A stretch of 64,000 bases of DNA from Algoriphagus oliviformis. GTDB taxonomy: Bacteria > Bacteroidota > Bacteroidia > Cytophagales > Cyclobacteriaceae. The position numbers were made by a program, and so were the translations under genes. The notes below the pieces were generated by a model. The model was not told where the DNA came from and did not search any database. It saw only the letters and a program-made list of their open reading frames with translations. Where the stretch lies: NCBI RefSeq assembly GCF_017254915.1, contig NZ_JAFKCT010000002.1, positions 124,001 to 188,000 of the forward strand. Direction: 5' to 3'. Positions 37,504 through 45,830 of the stretch are shown in pieces (position 1 is the first letter of the stretch; each line of letters begins with the position of its first letter).

Positions 37504-38214
37504 ATGAACGTCCACTACCTTCCCAACTTCACCGAGATGAGCCGCAAGGGCTTTGAATTTGTCAAAGCAGCAATCGACCAGAAGCCCGACTTACTGTTTT
37601 GCGTGGCCAGTGGTGGCTCGCCCTCGGGACTCTACGCCAAAATGGCGAAGCATAGGCTGACTGAGCCGGATTTTTGCTCCCGCCTCCGAGTGGTGAAGCT
37701 GGACGAGTGGGGCGGACTGGAGCCGGGCTCCACCTTCACGTCCGAGCACGATGTGCAGGGCAAGTTTATCGAGCCCTTGGGAATCTCCGCTGATCGATAC
37801 AGGACGATCGATCCCTTCACCGACGATCCTGCCGGAGACTGCGCCAGCATGGCGGCTTTTCTGGGAAAATCCGGCCCCGTGGACCTCTGCATCCTCGGCA
37901 TTGGGGTGAATGGACACATCGCGCTCAACGAGCCCTCGGATCGCTTGGTCCCAGATTTCCACGTCTGTGAATTGGCCGAGTCGACGCTGAACAACGGCAT
38001 GATCAAATCCCTGAAGCAGCCTCCGACCTTTGGGATGACCATGGGCGTGGGGGAGATCCTTCGCTCCCGGAAAATCCTGTTGTTTATCTCCGGCTCGGGA
38101 AAAAAAGCCGCTTTCCAGCGGCTTTTGAATCAGGAAGTCTCTACCCAATTTCCGGCCTCCCTGCTCTGGCTTCACGCCAACGTGGAGGTGATCGTAGACC
38201 AGAGTGCGGTCTAA
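37504..38214 (+). CDS. Glucosamine/galactosamine-6-phosphate isomerase family protein
   Basis: 236 residues from the ATG at 37504 (extension upstream is repetitive phenylalanine codons and unlikely). Motifs of the NagB/6-phosphogluconolactonase superfamily: A-S-G-G-S-P-S-G near residue 38, V-K-L-D-E-W-G-G-L-E, and G-I-G-V-N-G-H-I-A-L-N-E-P with the conserved catalytic His. The pattern is closer to the galactosamine-6-phosphate isomerase (AgaS/AgaI-type) branch than to NagB. Cytoplasmic; deaminates or isomerises an amino-sugar phosphate. No neighbouring amino-sugar genes. Confidence 0.8.
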   Translation: MNVHYLPNFTEMSRKGFEFVKAAIDQKPDLLFCVASGGSPSGLYAKMAKHRLTEPDFCSRLRVVKLDEWGGLEPGSTFTSEHDVQGKFIEPLGISADRYRTIDPFTDDPAGDCASMAAFLGKSGPVDLCILGIGVNGHIALNEPSDRLVPDFHVCELAESTLNNGMIKSLKQPPTFGMTMGVGEILRSRKILLFISGSGKKAAFQRLLNQEVSTQFPASLLWLHANVEVIVDQSAV

Positions 38215-38309
38215 AGTTACTTTCGCTGCAAGCAATGGTGAAAAGATAAGGCCACAGATGCACAGATAAAAATCCCTGCTTCTGTGGCCTTTGCGATACA
38301 GCGGTTTCT

Positions 38310-41300
38310 CTACGGGTTGTTTTGCGTCGTTGTGGTATCCGGCTTCGCCGGTGCTGGCTTTGGCAAAAAGCCCTTCAACAGCTTTTTCGCTTCTTCCACG
38401 GCTTTGTCTTTGGTAGCATCGGTTTGCTTGCCCAGTTCTTTTTTCACGCTATCCTGCAAGGCCGTCGCTTTTACTTGGAGCTGTTGCTTGATGCTGTCCT
38501 GCGCGGCGTTAAACTGCCGGGTGGCTTCGGCTTGGAGTTTTTCCGACTCCCCGCTGACTCTTGACTTGAGTGCGTTGGCCAGAAGGGTTTCCATGCTGTT
38601 GCCGCCAGCAAGGGCGATTTTTGGCGCATTGTAGCTGCCGGTCAGGTTCAGGGCAAGCGGGATGGTCGTACTTTCACTGGCCCCCGTCCCAGAGATGCTT
38701 GCGAGTAGGGCATTAGCTTGCGCACCGAATTTTCCCGCCGGAATATCCATGTTGATTAGGTAGTTGATCGAGCCGTCAAATCCCGCCGACCCCTGCACCT
38801 TGGCCTGGTAGTCCCAGAGCTTGACATCAAAAGGACGGACGTCCATCACGCCGTTGTTGATCGTGATCGGGATGGCGATGTTTTTCAGTTGCAGGCTGTT
38901 GCCGTCTTTGAGATTGGTCAGGCTGGTGATTCCGGAGAGGATTTTACTGTCTTTCAGCGCCGCCTCGGCGACTTTGAGCAAGCCCGTACCGTCCAGGCTG
39001 GCGAGCAAAGGCATCATGTCCTGTCCCAGATTTCCGGAGAAAGCCAGGTTGGAATTGAACTTGCCCGTCAGGTGCTGGGCGATGGGCGCAAACACTTTCA
39101 CCGTATTGAAGGATCGGAAGGCCTCGGCGATGCTCAGGTCCGCCAAGCTGAGGCTAAAGTCAAATTTCGGTGCGGCAAGGTCTCTGGGATCGTAGCTCCC
39201 GCTGAGACCGATGGTGCCGCCCAGCGTGGCCATCGAAGCATCGGAAAAGCGCAGCACACCGTCCTTGAGGCGCATGTCGCCCTTGACTGTTTTGAGGTTG
39301 AGGTTGTCGTACAACACCTCGTTGGCGGCTACGGTCATGTTGAAGTCGATGTCTTTGGGGAGCTCGATGACTGTCAGCGGAGCGCTCGTGGTGTCCGCAC
39401 TGGCGTCTTCGGTCATCCATTCGTTTACGTCAAATCGGCTGCTGTTCAAGGCCAGTTGCCCAGTCAGCACGTCGCCTTCACCGAGCAGGTATCCCATGTA
39501 GTTGGAGAGGTATCCGGTAGCCTGTACCGGACTTTGGCCCAGCTTGGAGTCAAACTCGGTCAGGTTGATCCGCTCGGGGGTAAATTCCGCCTTCGCTTTG
39601 GCGATCTGTACTCCCTGAGGCACATCTACGGAGGTATAGCTGAAGTTGGAGACATCCATGGTGCCGCGGGTTTCCAGCTGCTGGTATTTTCCGGCCTCGA
39701 CGGCAGCATACGAGCCCTTGGTGGCGACATCCAGCTTGATTTTTCCCGCCATGCTCATGTCTTCCATGGGGAAAATGGCCAGGATTTTTTCCAAATCCAC
39801 ACCTCCGACGACCTGTCCTTCCCAGAAAAGCTTGTCCAGATCCCGGAGCTTCATATTCCCCTGGATAGCCTCTCCCTCCAGCACAAAGCCGAAGCGGGAA
39901 AGGTCCACCAAGAAGTCGTCCATCTTTCCACTGGGATTTTGGACCAGCGCGCTCACGTTGAGATTTTCGATGGGGGCGGGGTAGTCGGCACTTTTGGCGT
40001 AGCCATCGGCCAGCTGGAGCTTGGCGTCGATGGCCGGGATGATGCCTGCGACAGAGTCATAGCGGCCCTTGGCGGTGGCGTTGACGTCCAGATTGCCCTT
40101 CAGCGTCATCCCTTCAATAGGGAAGATCGAGTTGAGTTCTTCCAGGTTTAGCTTGCCATTGAGCACTCCGTCCATGGTGTAGCTCACCAGATCGCTGAGG
40201 TGAAGCCTGCCTGAGATGGGATTGCTGCCAAAGTCGAGCCGGAAAGTGGGAATGTCCACGGCCGTTTGCTCGACGATGCCCGTTTCGTTTTTGACGTGGA
40301 GGCCAAGGTTTACATTTTTTACCGGACGGGGCAGGTCTGGGTACTTAAACATGCCATCCGCGATTTTCAGCGATACGTCAAATGTCGGTATCGTTTCCTC
40401 GTTGTAGATTCCCTTGATTTTCCCCTGGAAATCCATGGTACCGGAAGTCTCCAGGCTGGAAAAGCTTTCGGTGTAAATGCCTGGTACGAGCGAGAGGATG
40501 CTTTTGAATTCATTATCCTTGCCGACCAGGTTGAGATCCATATCGATGTCATCTCCGGGCATGGCCAGGTATCCGGAAAGTCCGAAAAGGAAGTCGTTTA
40601 GCCTAAAGTCGCCCTCGGCTAGGGAGAACTTCATCTGCTTCAAGTCCACTCCCAGCTCCACATCGCCCTCAAATTCCTTTTCCGAAAGGTAGCTGACCCC
40701 GCCATAGCTGATGTCTGCGATCATGGCTTCGAGCTTGATCGGGAGCTCGTACACATTCGTGGTGAACTCGCCCTCGCCGAGGGCATTGATGCCACCCAGC
40801 GCCATGAAATAGTCGAGCTGGCGGTCGTCGTATACAAGGTTTAGGTTGCTCACCTCGATCTGGTCTATGCCGATCCGCATGGTGCTCGCCGCGGTATCAG
40901 CCTCGGACTGGCCGGAGTCACGCATGATGTCATAGTTGGCGGTGCCATCCTTGAGCACTTGGACATAGAGGCTACCTCCGTCCAGATGCACTCCAGTGAG
41001 GGTAGGATAGTCGTCAAATAGAACCGATTTGAGATTGAAATCTACGGCGAGCTCACGGATGGAAAGCAGCGTGTCGTTTTGAAAAGGTGCATTTCCCACG
41101 ATGCCGAAGTCTTCGATGGTGGCGGAGATATTTGGGAAGCGGCGGAAAATACTCAAGCTCACCTTGTCCAGGTCTACGATGACCTGGGCATCCACAGATT
41201 GGGCAATTTCTTGGTCAATCCGCGCTGCGATTTTGTCCTTGAAGACAAAAGGGACGGCAATCGCTGCGGCGATCAAAAACAAAAATCCTCCAAGAATGAT

Positions 41301-41318
41301 CAATAAGGTCTTTTTCAT
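38310..41318 (-). CDS. AsmA family protein
   Basis: 1002 residues. N-terminal membrane anchor (about 5-27), then the AsmA/AsmA_2 beta-rich repeats (P-N-I-S-A-T-I-E-D-F near 65; repeated blocks of F-D-V-S-L-K-I-A-D-G type), the AsmA-like C-terminal region around 760-870, and a charged tail from about 930 with Ala/Lys/Gln helices and a low-complexity P-K-P-A-P-A-K-P-D end. AsmA-like proteins are long periplasmic repeat proteins, anchored in the inner membrane, related to bridge-like lipid transfer proteins and implicated in outer-membrane lipid homeostasis. Probably monocistronic. Confidence 0.85.
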   Translation of the reverse strand: MKKTLLIILGGFLFLIAAAIAVPFVFKDKIAARIDQEIAQSVDAQVIVDLDKVSLSIFRRFPNISATIEDFGIVGNAPFQNDTLLSIRELAVDFNLKSVLFDDYPTLTGVHLDGGSLYVQVLKDGTANYDIMRDSGQSEADTAASTMRIGIDQIEVSNLNLVYDDRQLDYFMALGGINALGEGEFTTNVYELPIKLEAMIADISYGGVSYLSEKEFEGDVELGVDLKQMKFSLAEGDFRLNDFLFGLSGYLAMPGDDIDMDLNLVGKDNEFKSILSLVPGIYTESFSSLETSGTMDFQGKIKGIYNEETIPTFDVSLKIADGMFKYPDLPRPVKNVNLGLHVKNETGIVEQTAVDIPTFRLDFGSNPISGRLHLSDLVSYTMDGVLNGKLNLEELNSIFPIEGMTLKGNLDVNATAKGRYDSVAGIIPAIDAKLQLADGYAKSADYPAPIENLNVSALVQNPSGKMDDFLVDLSRFGFVLEGEAIQGNMKLRDLDKLFWEGQVVGGVDLEKILAIFPMEDMSMAGKIKLDVATKGSYAAVEAGKYQQLETRGTMDVSNFSYTSVDVPQGVQIAKAKAEFTPERINLTEFDSKLGQSPVQATGYLSNYMGYLLGEGDVLTGQLALNSSRFDVNEWMTEDASADTTSAPLTVIELPKDIDFNMTVAANEVLYDNLNLKTVKGDMRLKDGVLRFSDASMATLGGTIGLSGSYDPRDLAAPKFDFSLSLADLSIAEAFRSFNTVKVFAPIAQHLTGKFNSNLAFSGNLGQDMMPLLASLDGTGLLKVAEAALKDSKILSGITSLTNLKDGNSLQLKNIAIPITINNGVMDVRPFDVKLWDYQAKVQGSAGFDGSINYLINMDIPAGKFGAQANALLASISGTGASESTTIPLALNLTGSYNAPKIALAGGNSMETLLANALKSRVSGESEKLQAEATRQFNAAQDSIKQQLQVKATALQDSVKKELGKQTDATKDKAVEEAKKLLKGFLPKPAPAKPDTTTTQNNP

Positions 41319-41491
41319 AAACGGGTTTGGTTTGCCAGAAGGGCTTTTTTTCCTAACAAGCGTTTGGGGCCTCCAGTTTCCTCTGACGGGAATCGGGCCA
41401 TAGACGGATAGCTTGTTTGCAAGATTTAAGCCGAAGATAAAGGCTCTGTTTGCATTTAGCTGCGGAAATTGGGAAAGCCTTTTTTAGCTAA

Positions 41492-41554
41492 AAGTAAGAG
41501 GTGAGTGATAAGTAGTGAGTGGTAAGTGGTGGGTAGTGAGTGGTAAGTAGTAAG
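41492..41554. repeat. Degenerate 7-bp tandem repeat array A
   Basis: Nine consecutive heptamers of the form TRGTRAG (AAGTAAG, AGGTGAG, TGATAAG, TAGTGAG, TGGTAAG, TGGTGGG, TAGTGAG, TGGTAAG, TAGTAAG) starting at 41492. Intergenic, between the AsmA gene and the tRNA-Asp cluster. One of four 7-bp arrays in the window. Confidence 0.85.
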
Positions 41555-41638
41555 TAGAGCGAGTACCTAGGTGCTGGGCCGAATAAACTACCAAGCGAAT
41601 AGTCGCAAAAAAGTTTGACTGCGAACAAAAACAGAAAA

Positions 41639-41660
41639 GCCTTGAATTTCATCAAGGCAT
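41639..41660 (-). terminator. Terminator behind the decayed tRNA-Asp copy
   Basis: GCCTTGA / TCAAGGC hairpin with a 6-nt loop, followed on the minus strand by a T-rich tract. Analogous to the terminator at 41777-41804, so each tRNA copy carried its own. Confidence 0.6.
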
Positions 41661-41664
41661 TAAG

Positions 41665-41771
41665 CGGAATGGACAGCCTGTCCCGAAGGATTTCGGGAGG
41701 ACTCGAACCCGCGACCTTCCCGACGGATCGGGACAGGGTTCTAACCAGCTGACCTGTTGATGGATTGGGAC
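41665..41771 (-). pseudogene. Decayed tRNA-Asp copy with inserted palindromes
   Basis: The minus strand keeps the acceptor end (GGAATGGAC on the plus strand), the T-loop block GGACTCGAACCCGCGACC and the D-arm block TTCTAACCAGCTGA of the intact tRNA-Asp genes beside it. The anticodon arm is replaced by TCCCGACGGATCGGGA (41718-41733) and the variable region is disrupted by TCCCGAAGGATTTCGGGA (41681-41698); the 5' acceptor end does not match. It cannot fold as a tRNA with a normal anticodon. The two inserted blocks also contain the inverted pair CCTGTCCCGA...TCGGGACAGG. Boundaries approximate. Confidence 0.6.
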
Positions 41772-41776
41772 AAAAA

Positions 41777-41804
41777 CAAAAAAGTCCCGAAAATTCGGGA
41801 CTTT
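41777..41804 (-). terminator. tRNA-Asp operon terminator
   Basis: Stem AAAGTCCCGAA / TTCGGGACTTT with a short AA loop, T-rich on the minus strand, directly behind the first intact tRNA-Asp. Confidence 0.8.
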
Positions 41805-41807
41805 AAG

Positions 41808-41881
41808 CGGAATGGACGGGACTCGAACCCGCGACCTCCTGCGTGACAGGCAGGCATTCTAACCAGCTGAACTACCACTCC
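41808..41881 (-). tRNA. tRNA-Asp (GTC)
   Basis: 74 nt. On the minus strand it begins GGAGTGG, pairing with CCATTCC at the 3' end (one G-T), with D arm, T loop GGTTCGAGTCC and anticodon loop CCTGTCACG, i.e. GTC, decoding GAC/GAT. Identical in sequence to the copy at 41909. CCA is not encoded. Confidence 0.95.
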
Positions 41882-41908
41882 TAATGGTTTAGCTTTTTAA
41901 TCAAGATG

Positions 41909-41982
41909 CGGAATGGACGGGACTCGAACCCGCGACCTCCTGCGTGACAGGCAGGCATTCTAACCAGCTGAACTACCACTCC
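41909..41982 (-). tRNA. tRNA-Asp (GTC), second copy
   Basis: 74 nt, same sequence as the copy at 41808 and separated from it by 27 bp. Being nearest to the promoter at 42011-42041, it is the first in the transcript. The arrangement of two intact and one decayed copy suggests tandem duplication of one unit. Confidence 0.95.
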
Positions 41983-42010
41983 GTTTGTTTCCTTCTCGTT
42001 TGAAGTGGTG

Positions 42011-42041
42011 CAAAGGTACCATTTTGAACTTTCCCCGCAAT
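42011..42041 (-). promoter_or_regulatory. Bacteroidota-type promoter of the tRNA-Asp genes
   Basis: On the minus strand, TACCTTTG (plus 42011-42018) matches TAnnTTTG, and TTG (plus 42038-42040) lies 19 bp upstream as the -33 box. The first tRNA starts 28 bp further downstream. Confidence 0.6.
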
Positions 42042-42138
42042 ACCCGTTTTCAATAAATTTGAAGCTTTGTTCTATCTGTTTCTATTTCAGTGGAATAATT
42101 TTTCGTTCTTGGCGGGCTGTTTCTGTCCTTCGGCGGGG

Positions 42139-42168
42139 TTTGTCACTAGCGTTTAATCCTTATCTTTG
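42139..42168 (+). promoter_or_regulatory. Bacteroidota-type promoter of accA
   Basis: TTTG at 42139-42142 and TATCTTTG at 42161-42168, separated by 18 bp, fit the Bacteroidota -33/-7 consensus. The accA start codon is 21 bp downstream, giving a short leader. Confidence 0.6.
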
Positions 42169-42189
42169 TTCCTTCCAAAAATCACCGAA

Positions 42190-43137
42190 ATGGTATTAGA
42201 ATTCGAAAAACCCATTGCTGATTTAGAGCAAAAACTCCAAGAGATGAAAGACCTGGCCAAGGGCCGGAATATCGATCTGAGTAGCGATATTGAGTCTTTG
42301 GAAGAAAAAATTCTTGCGTTGAAAAAAGAGACTTTTGAGAATCTGACCCGCTGGCAGCGGGTGCAGCTTTCCCGACACGCAGATCGTCCCTATGCATTGG
42401 ATTACATCTACGAGATCACCAACGACTTCATCGAGATCTTTGGCGACCGCAACGTCGCGGATGACAAGGCCATGGTCGGCGGACTGGGGGATGTGGACGG
42501 CCGCACGGTCATGTTCATCGGCCAGCAAAAAGGCCGGAATACCAAGCAGCGCCAAATGCGCAACTTTGGGATGGCCAATCCGGAAGGCTACCGCAAGGCG
42601 CTCCGCCTGATGAAAATGGCGGAGAAATTTGGCAAGCCTATCGTCACCCTCATCGACACTCCCGGGGCATTTCCGGGTTTGGAGGCCGAAGAGAGAGGCC
42701 AGGGCGAGGCTATCGCCAGAAACCTCAAGGAGATGTTTATGCTGAAGGTACCCGTGATCTGCATCGTCATCGGCGAGGGCGCATCCGGAGGGGCTTTGGG
42801 CATAGCGATCGGTGACCGAGTGCTGATGCTCGAAAACTCCTGGTATTCCGTCATTTCCCCGGAAAACTGCTCCACTATCCTCTGGAGATCTTGGGACTAC
42901 AAAGAGCAGGCGGCCGAGTCACTCAAGCTCACCGCCAAGGATATGAAAGGCAACGGACTCGTGGACGACATCATCCCAGAGCCACTCGGGGGTGCGCACA
43001 AGGACATCAAGTGGATGGCCAACCAGGTCAAGCAGGCCATCTTGAGCTCGCTCAAGGAACTCGACAAGATCAAACCTGAAAAACGCATCGAGCAGCGAAT
43101 CGACAAGTTCTGCTCCATGGGCGTGGTGGTCGAATAG
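42190..43137 (+). CDS. accA: Acetyl-CoA carboxylase carboxyltransferase subunit alpha
   Basis: 315 residues from the ATG at 42190 (the usual [10 protein letters not shown]-terminus; an eight-residue extension is non-conserved). Crotonase-like carboxyltransferase motifs are intact: [30 protein letters not shown] and [11 protein letters not shown]. With AccD it transfers the carboxyl group from biotin to acetyl-CoA, the first step of fatty acid synthesis. accD is not adjacent. It has its own promoter and terminator. Confidence 0.97.
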   Translation: MVLEFEKPIADLEQKLQEMKDLAKGRNIDLSSDIESLEEKILALKKETFENLTRWQRVQLSRHADRPYALDYIYEITNDFIEIFGDRNVADDKAMVGGLGDVDGRTVMFIGQQKGRNTKQRQMRNFGMANPEGYRKALRLMKMAEKFGKPIVTLIDTPGAFPGLEAEERGQGEAIARNLKEMFMLKVPVICIVIGEGASGGALGIAIGDRVLMLENSWYSVISPENCSTILWRSWDYKEQAAESLKLTAKDMKGNGLVDDIIPEPLGGAHKDIKWMANQVKQAILSSLKELDKIKPEKRIEQRIDKFCSMGVVVE

Positions 43138-43162
43138 AACCCTTTCAAATGAAGCAACAAAC

Positions 43163-43204
43163 GAAGCAATCTCTGTTTAGGTAGAGGTTGCTTCCGTCTT
43201 TTTA
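43163..43204 (+). terminator. accA terminator
   Basis: 12-bp stem GAAGCAATCTCT / AGAGGTTGCTTC with one G-T pair, then CGTCTTTTT, 25 bp after the accA stop. Confidence 0.8.
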
Positions 43205-43215
43205 ACTAAACCCAA

Positions 43216-44055
43216 ATGGAATTATACACGGTAAATACGGGCTTTTTCAAGTTGGACGGCGGAGCGATGTTTGGTGTGGTACCCAAGGTGATCTGGTCCC
43301 GCAGCAATCCCGCCGATGACAAGAACCTTTGCAGTTGGGCCATGCGCAGTCTTTTGGCCGTGGATGGCAATAGGATAGTGCTCATCGACAATGGGATAGG
43401 AGACAAACAGGATGCAAAATTCCTCTCCTACTATTACCTCCATGGGGATGATTCCCTGCAGAAAAACCTCCATCGACTCGGAGTCAATTTTCACCAGGTA
43501 ACGGACAACTTCCTGACTCACCTGCACTTTGACCACTGCGGGGGCGGAATACGCTACGGCTCGCATGGGCAGTTCGAGGCTACTTTTCCGCGAGCGACTT
43601 ATTGGTCAAATCAAGACCATTGGCACTGGGCGACGGTTCCTAATCCACGAGAAAAGGCTTCCTTCCTGACAGACAACATCTTGCCAATGCAGGATCTCGG
43701 TCAGTTGCAGTTTTTGGATTTGGGTCAAAAAAGCCTGTTCCCGGGTTTTGACTTTATCACCGTGGATGGCCATACCGACAAGCAGATGCTGCCCAAGATC
43801 CAGTACAAAGGCAAAACGGTGGTTTTTGTCGCGGATCTTCTTCCTTCCGTGGGCCATATTCCGCTGCCCTATGTGATGGGCTACGACACCCGGCCTTTGC
43901 TCACGATGAGCGAGAAGGAGGCCTTTCTGGAAGAAGCGGCGAGGGAAGGATACATTCTTTTCCTGGAGCACGATCCAGTCCACGAATGCTGCACCGTCAA
44001 GATGACCGATCGCGGGGTACGCTTGGACCAAACCTTTAGATTGGATGAAATCTAA
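43216..44055 (+). CDS. MBL fold metallo-hydrolase
   Basis: 279 residues. The metal signature HLHFDH lies at 102-107 (T-H-L-H-F-D-H-C-G-G), with the later H-T-D-K-Q and L-E-H-D-P-V-H histidine positions of the metallo-beta-lactamase fold. The N-terminus (G-x-F-x-L-D-G-G-A-M-F-G-V) is like the quorum-quenching lactonase/AHL-type and related hydrolases common in Bacteroidota. Dinuclear-metal hydrolase of unknown substrate, cytoplasmic by absence of a signal. The stop overlaps the patatin gene by 11 bp, so the following genes form an operon. Confidence 0.88.
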   Translation: MELYTVNTGFFKLDGGAMFGVVPKVIWSRSNPADDKNLCSWAMRSLLAVDGNRIVLIDNGIGDKQDAKFLSYYYLHGDDSLQKNLHRLGVNFHQVTDNFLTHLHFDHCGGGIRYGSHGQFEATFPRATYWSNQDHWHWATVPNPREKASFLTDNILPMQDLGQLQFLDLGQKSLFPGFDFITVDGHTDKQMLPKIQYKGKTVVFVADLLPSVGHIPLPYVMGYDTRPLLTMSEKEAFLEEAAREGYILFLEHDPVHECCTVKMTDRGVRLDQTFRLDEI

Positions 44056-44848
44056 GCTGAAGATCGGCATTGCGCTGTCCGGTGGCGGTGTCCGGGGAGT
44101 GTCCCACTTAGGCGTGTTGAAAGCGCTAAATGAAGTGGGCATCTTTCCCACGAAGGTCTCTGGAACTTCCGCCGGAGCCATCGCCGGAGCGATGTACTGC
44201 AATGGCTATCAGCCGGAGGAAGTGGTGAAGATCATCGTGGAGACCAACTATTTCCGTTTTATGCGACCGGCGGTTTCGCTCAAGGGCATCTTCAGAATGC
44301 AGAGCGTGGGGGATCTTTTTCGCCTCTACCTTCCTCATGATGACTTTGCGAAGCTGAAAATCCCGCTCTCCGTCGCCACCACGAACATCAAAAAAGGCAA
44401 GATCGTGTACTTCGACGAGGGGGAGCTGATCAAGCCGCTGATGGCGTCGAGTTGTATCCCAGGGATGTTTGAGCCGATCATGATCGGGAAAAAATACCTG
44501 GTGGACGGGGGCGTACTCAACAATATGCCCGTGGAGCCCCTCGACGGGATCTGTGACTACGTCATCGGCGTCAATTGCAACCAGCTGCCTTCCGAAAGCA
44601 ACATCCGAAACATGAAAAACCTGATCGAGCGCTCGGTGATCATGTCCATGAACTACAATGTGTATAGCCGCAAGTCGAAATGCGACTATTTCCTGGAGCC
44701 TCCTGGATTGGGGAAATACGGCGTTTTCGACATCAAAAAGGCACCCGAGCTTTTCCAGGCCGGATATGACTACACCCTGAAACTAATCGAGCAAAACCCC
44801 GCTATCTTGGAACTTGCCAAGCGCAACAAAAAACAATTACCTATATGA
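44045..44848 (+). CDS. Patatin-like phospholipase
   Basis: 267 residues, the compact bacterial patatin form. Oxyanion G-G-G-V-R-G (13-18), nucleophile GTSAG (40-44, Ser42) and D-G-G with catalytic Asp155 are all present, so a Ser-Asp dyad acyl hydrolase is expected. No signal peptide. It overlaps the MBL hydrolase gene upstream by 11 bp and the acyltransferase downstream by ATGA, which suggests lipid turnover or remodelling: deacylation followed by reacylation. Confidence 0.9.
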   Translation: MKSKLKIGIALSGGGVRGVSHLGVLKALNEVGIFPTKVSGTSAGAIAGAMYCNGYQPEEVVKIIVETNYFRFMRPAVSLKGIFRMQSVGDLFRLYLPHDDFAKLKIPLSVATTNIKKGKIVYFDEGELIKPLMASSCIPGMFEPIMIGKKYLVDGGVLNNMPVEPLDGICDYVIGVNCNQLPSESNIRNMKNLIERSVIMSMNYNVYSRKSKCDYFLEPPGLGKYGVFDIKKAPELFQAGYDYTLKLIEQNPAILELAKRNKKQLPI

Positions 44849-45405
44849 TGAAGCTCCTTTCCAGATTCGTGTTTTGGATATCCGGCTGGACCCTCAATGA
44901 CCAATGGCCGAAGGGCCTGAAAAAGGCGGTGCTGATCGCCATTCCCCATACTTCCAATTGGGACATCCTCTATGCCCGGGCGGCGTTTTTCCTGATGGAC
45001 ATTCCGGTACGCTTTACGATCAAGAAGGAAGTGATGGTAGGCCCCTTGGGTTGGCTGCTGAGCGGACTGGGAGCAATCTCCATCGACCGAAAGCGTATTC
45101 CGGGTGGACGCAAGCAGACCTATACCGAGGCGATGGTCAACATGCTGAAGGAGCGTGAAGAACTGGTGATCATGGTCACACCTGAGGGGACTAGAAGTGC
45201 GGTGAAAAAATGGAAATCAGGTTTTTATCATATCGCCTTGGAAGCGAATGTTCCGATCATTGTTGGCTACCTCGACTATAAAAAGAAGGAGGCTGGCATC
45301 GGGCCTTGTATCTATCCCGATGGCAATATGGACGCACAGATCGAGGAGCTGAAGGTCTTCGGACGAACCGTGACAGGCAGACATCCGGAGAAGGGAATCG
45401 TTTGA
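44845..45405 (+). CDS. PlsC-type 1-acylglycerol-3-phosphate acyltransferase homologue
   Basis: 186 residues. The H-x4-D motif is H-T-S-N-W-D (35-40) and the second substrate motif T-P-E-G-T-R-S is at 112-118, both intact. This short form is typical of Bacteroidota acyltransferases that lie beside lipases. The acceptor is unknown, likely a lysophospholipid or glycerophosphate. Translationally coupled to the patatin gene (ATGA overlap). Followed by a strong terminator. Confidence 0.85.
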   Translation: MMKLLSRFVFWISGWTLNDQWPKGLKKAVLIAIPHTSNWDILYARAAFFLMDIPVRFTIKKEVMVGPLGWLLSGLGAISIDRKRIPGGRKQTYTEAMVNMLKEREELVIMVTPEGTRSAVKKWKSGFYHIALEANVPIIVGYLDYKKKEAGIGPCIYPDGNMDAQIEELKVFGRTVTGRHPEKGIV

Positions 45406-45433
45406 GATTGGGGGTACGAAATTGGAAAGACGA

Positions 45434-45475
45434 GGGGCTGGTTTTTGGAATTGTTCAGAAACCAGCCCCGGTTTT
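45434..45475 (+). terminator. Terminator of the MBL-patatin-acyltransferase operon
   Basis: 11-bp stem GGGGCTGGTTT / AAACCAGCCCC with a 14-nt loop, then a T-rich tract; it overlaps the far end of the convergent DUF2281-like gene. Confidence 0.8.
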
Positions 45476-45477
45476 AT

Positions 45478-45699
45478 TCATTCCTTTAGCAAATCTTTGA
45501 TTCCATACAATTCCTCCTCCTCTTTCAAAAAATCAAAAGACTTCCCTTTTTCGACCAAAACCTGAATTCCCTTCGTAAGGGTATGGTCTTCCATCTTTTT
45601 GAAGACGAGATCCGCAAAATCGCTAACCTCCAGGATCTTGTCCAAGGGAAGCTTCTGCAATACCCTGAGGGTTTTCTCTATCGCTTCATTTTTGTCCAT
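45478..45699 (-). CDS. DUF2281-like small protein (antitoxin-like)
   Basis: 73 residues. V-L-Q-K-L-P-L-D-K-I-L-E-V-S-D-F-A-D-L-V-F matches the L-P-x-x-K-x-x-E-V-x-D-F-x-x-x-L core of DUF2281, a family of VapB-like antitoxin N-termini. The rest is acidic and helical. No PIN or other toxin gene follows or precedes it, so it is an orphan or a remnant, or has another role. It starts about 115 bp downstream of msrB and may be cotranscribed with it. Confidence 0.6.
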   Translation of the reverse strand: MDKNEAIEKTLRVLQKLPLDKILEVSDFADLVFKKMEDHTLTKGIQVLVEKGKSFDFLKEEEELYGIKDLLKE

Positions 45700-45760
45700 G
45701 ATCGTTGGGTTTACCGGTATGAATTAAGTGAAAATACGACAATCTGCTAATTCTAAGGCG

Positions 45761-45830
45761 TGTCTAGCGTCTCCAGTCTCAAATCTTGCGTCTTGTGTCT
45801 TACGTCTCCAATCTTCAGTCTTCCGTCCCC
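45761..45830. repeat. Degenerate 7-bp tandem repeat array B, overlapping the msrB 3' end
   Basis: Ten heptamers of the type YGTCTYN (TGTCTAG, CGTCTCC, AGTCTCA, AATCTTG, CGTCTTG, TGTCTTA, CGTCTCC, AATCTTC, AGTCTTC, CGTCCCC). The last two include the final codons and stop of msrB, so the array has grown into or provided the C-terminus. Confidence 0.85.

Noticed and set aside
38889..40151. 420-codon plus-strand ORF opposite the AsmA gene
   Set aside because: Antisense shadow with no family features; the AsmA protein is complete on the other strand.
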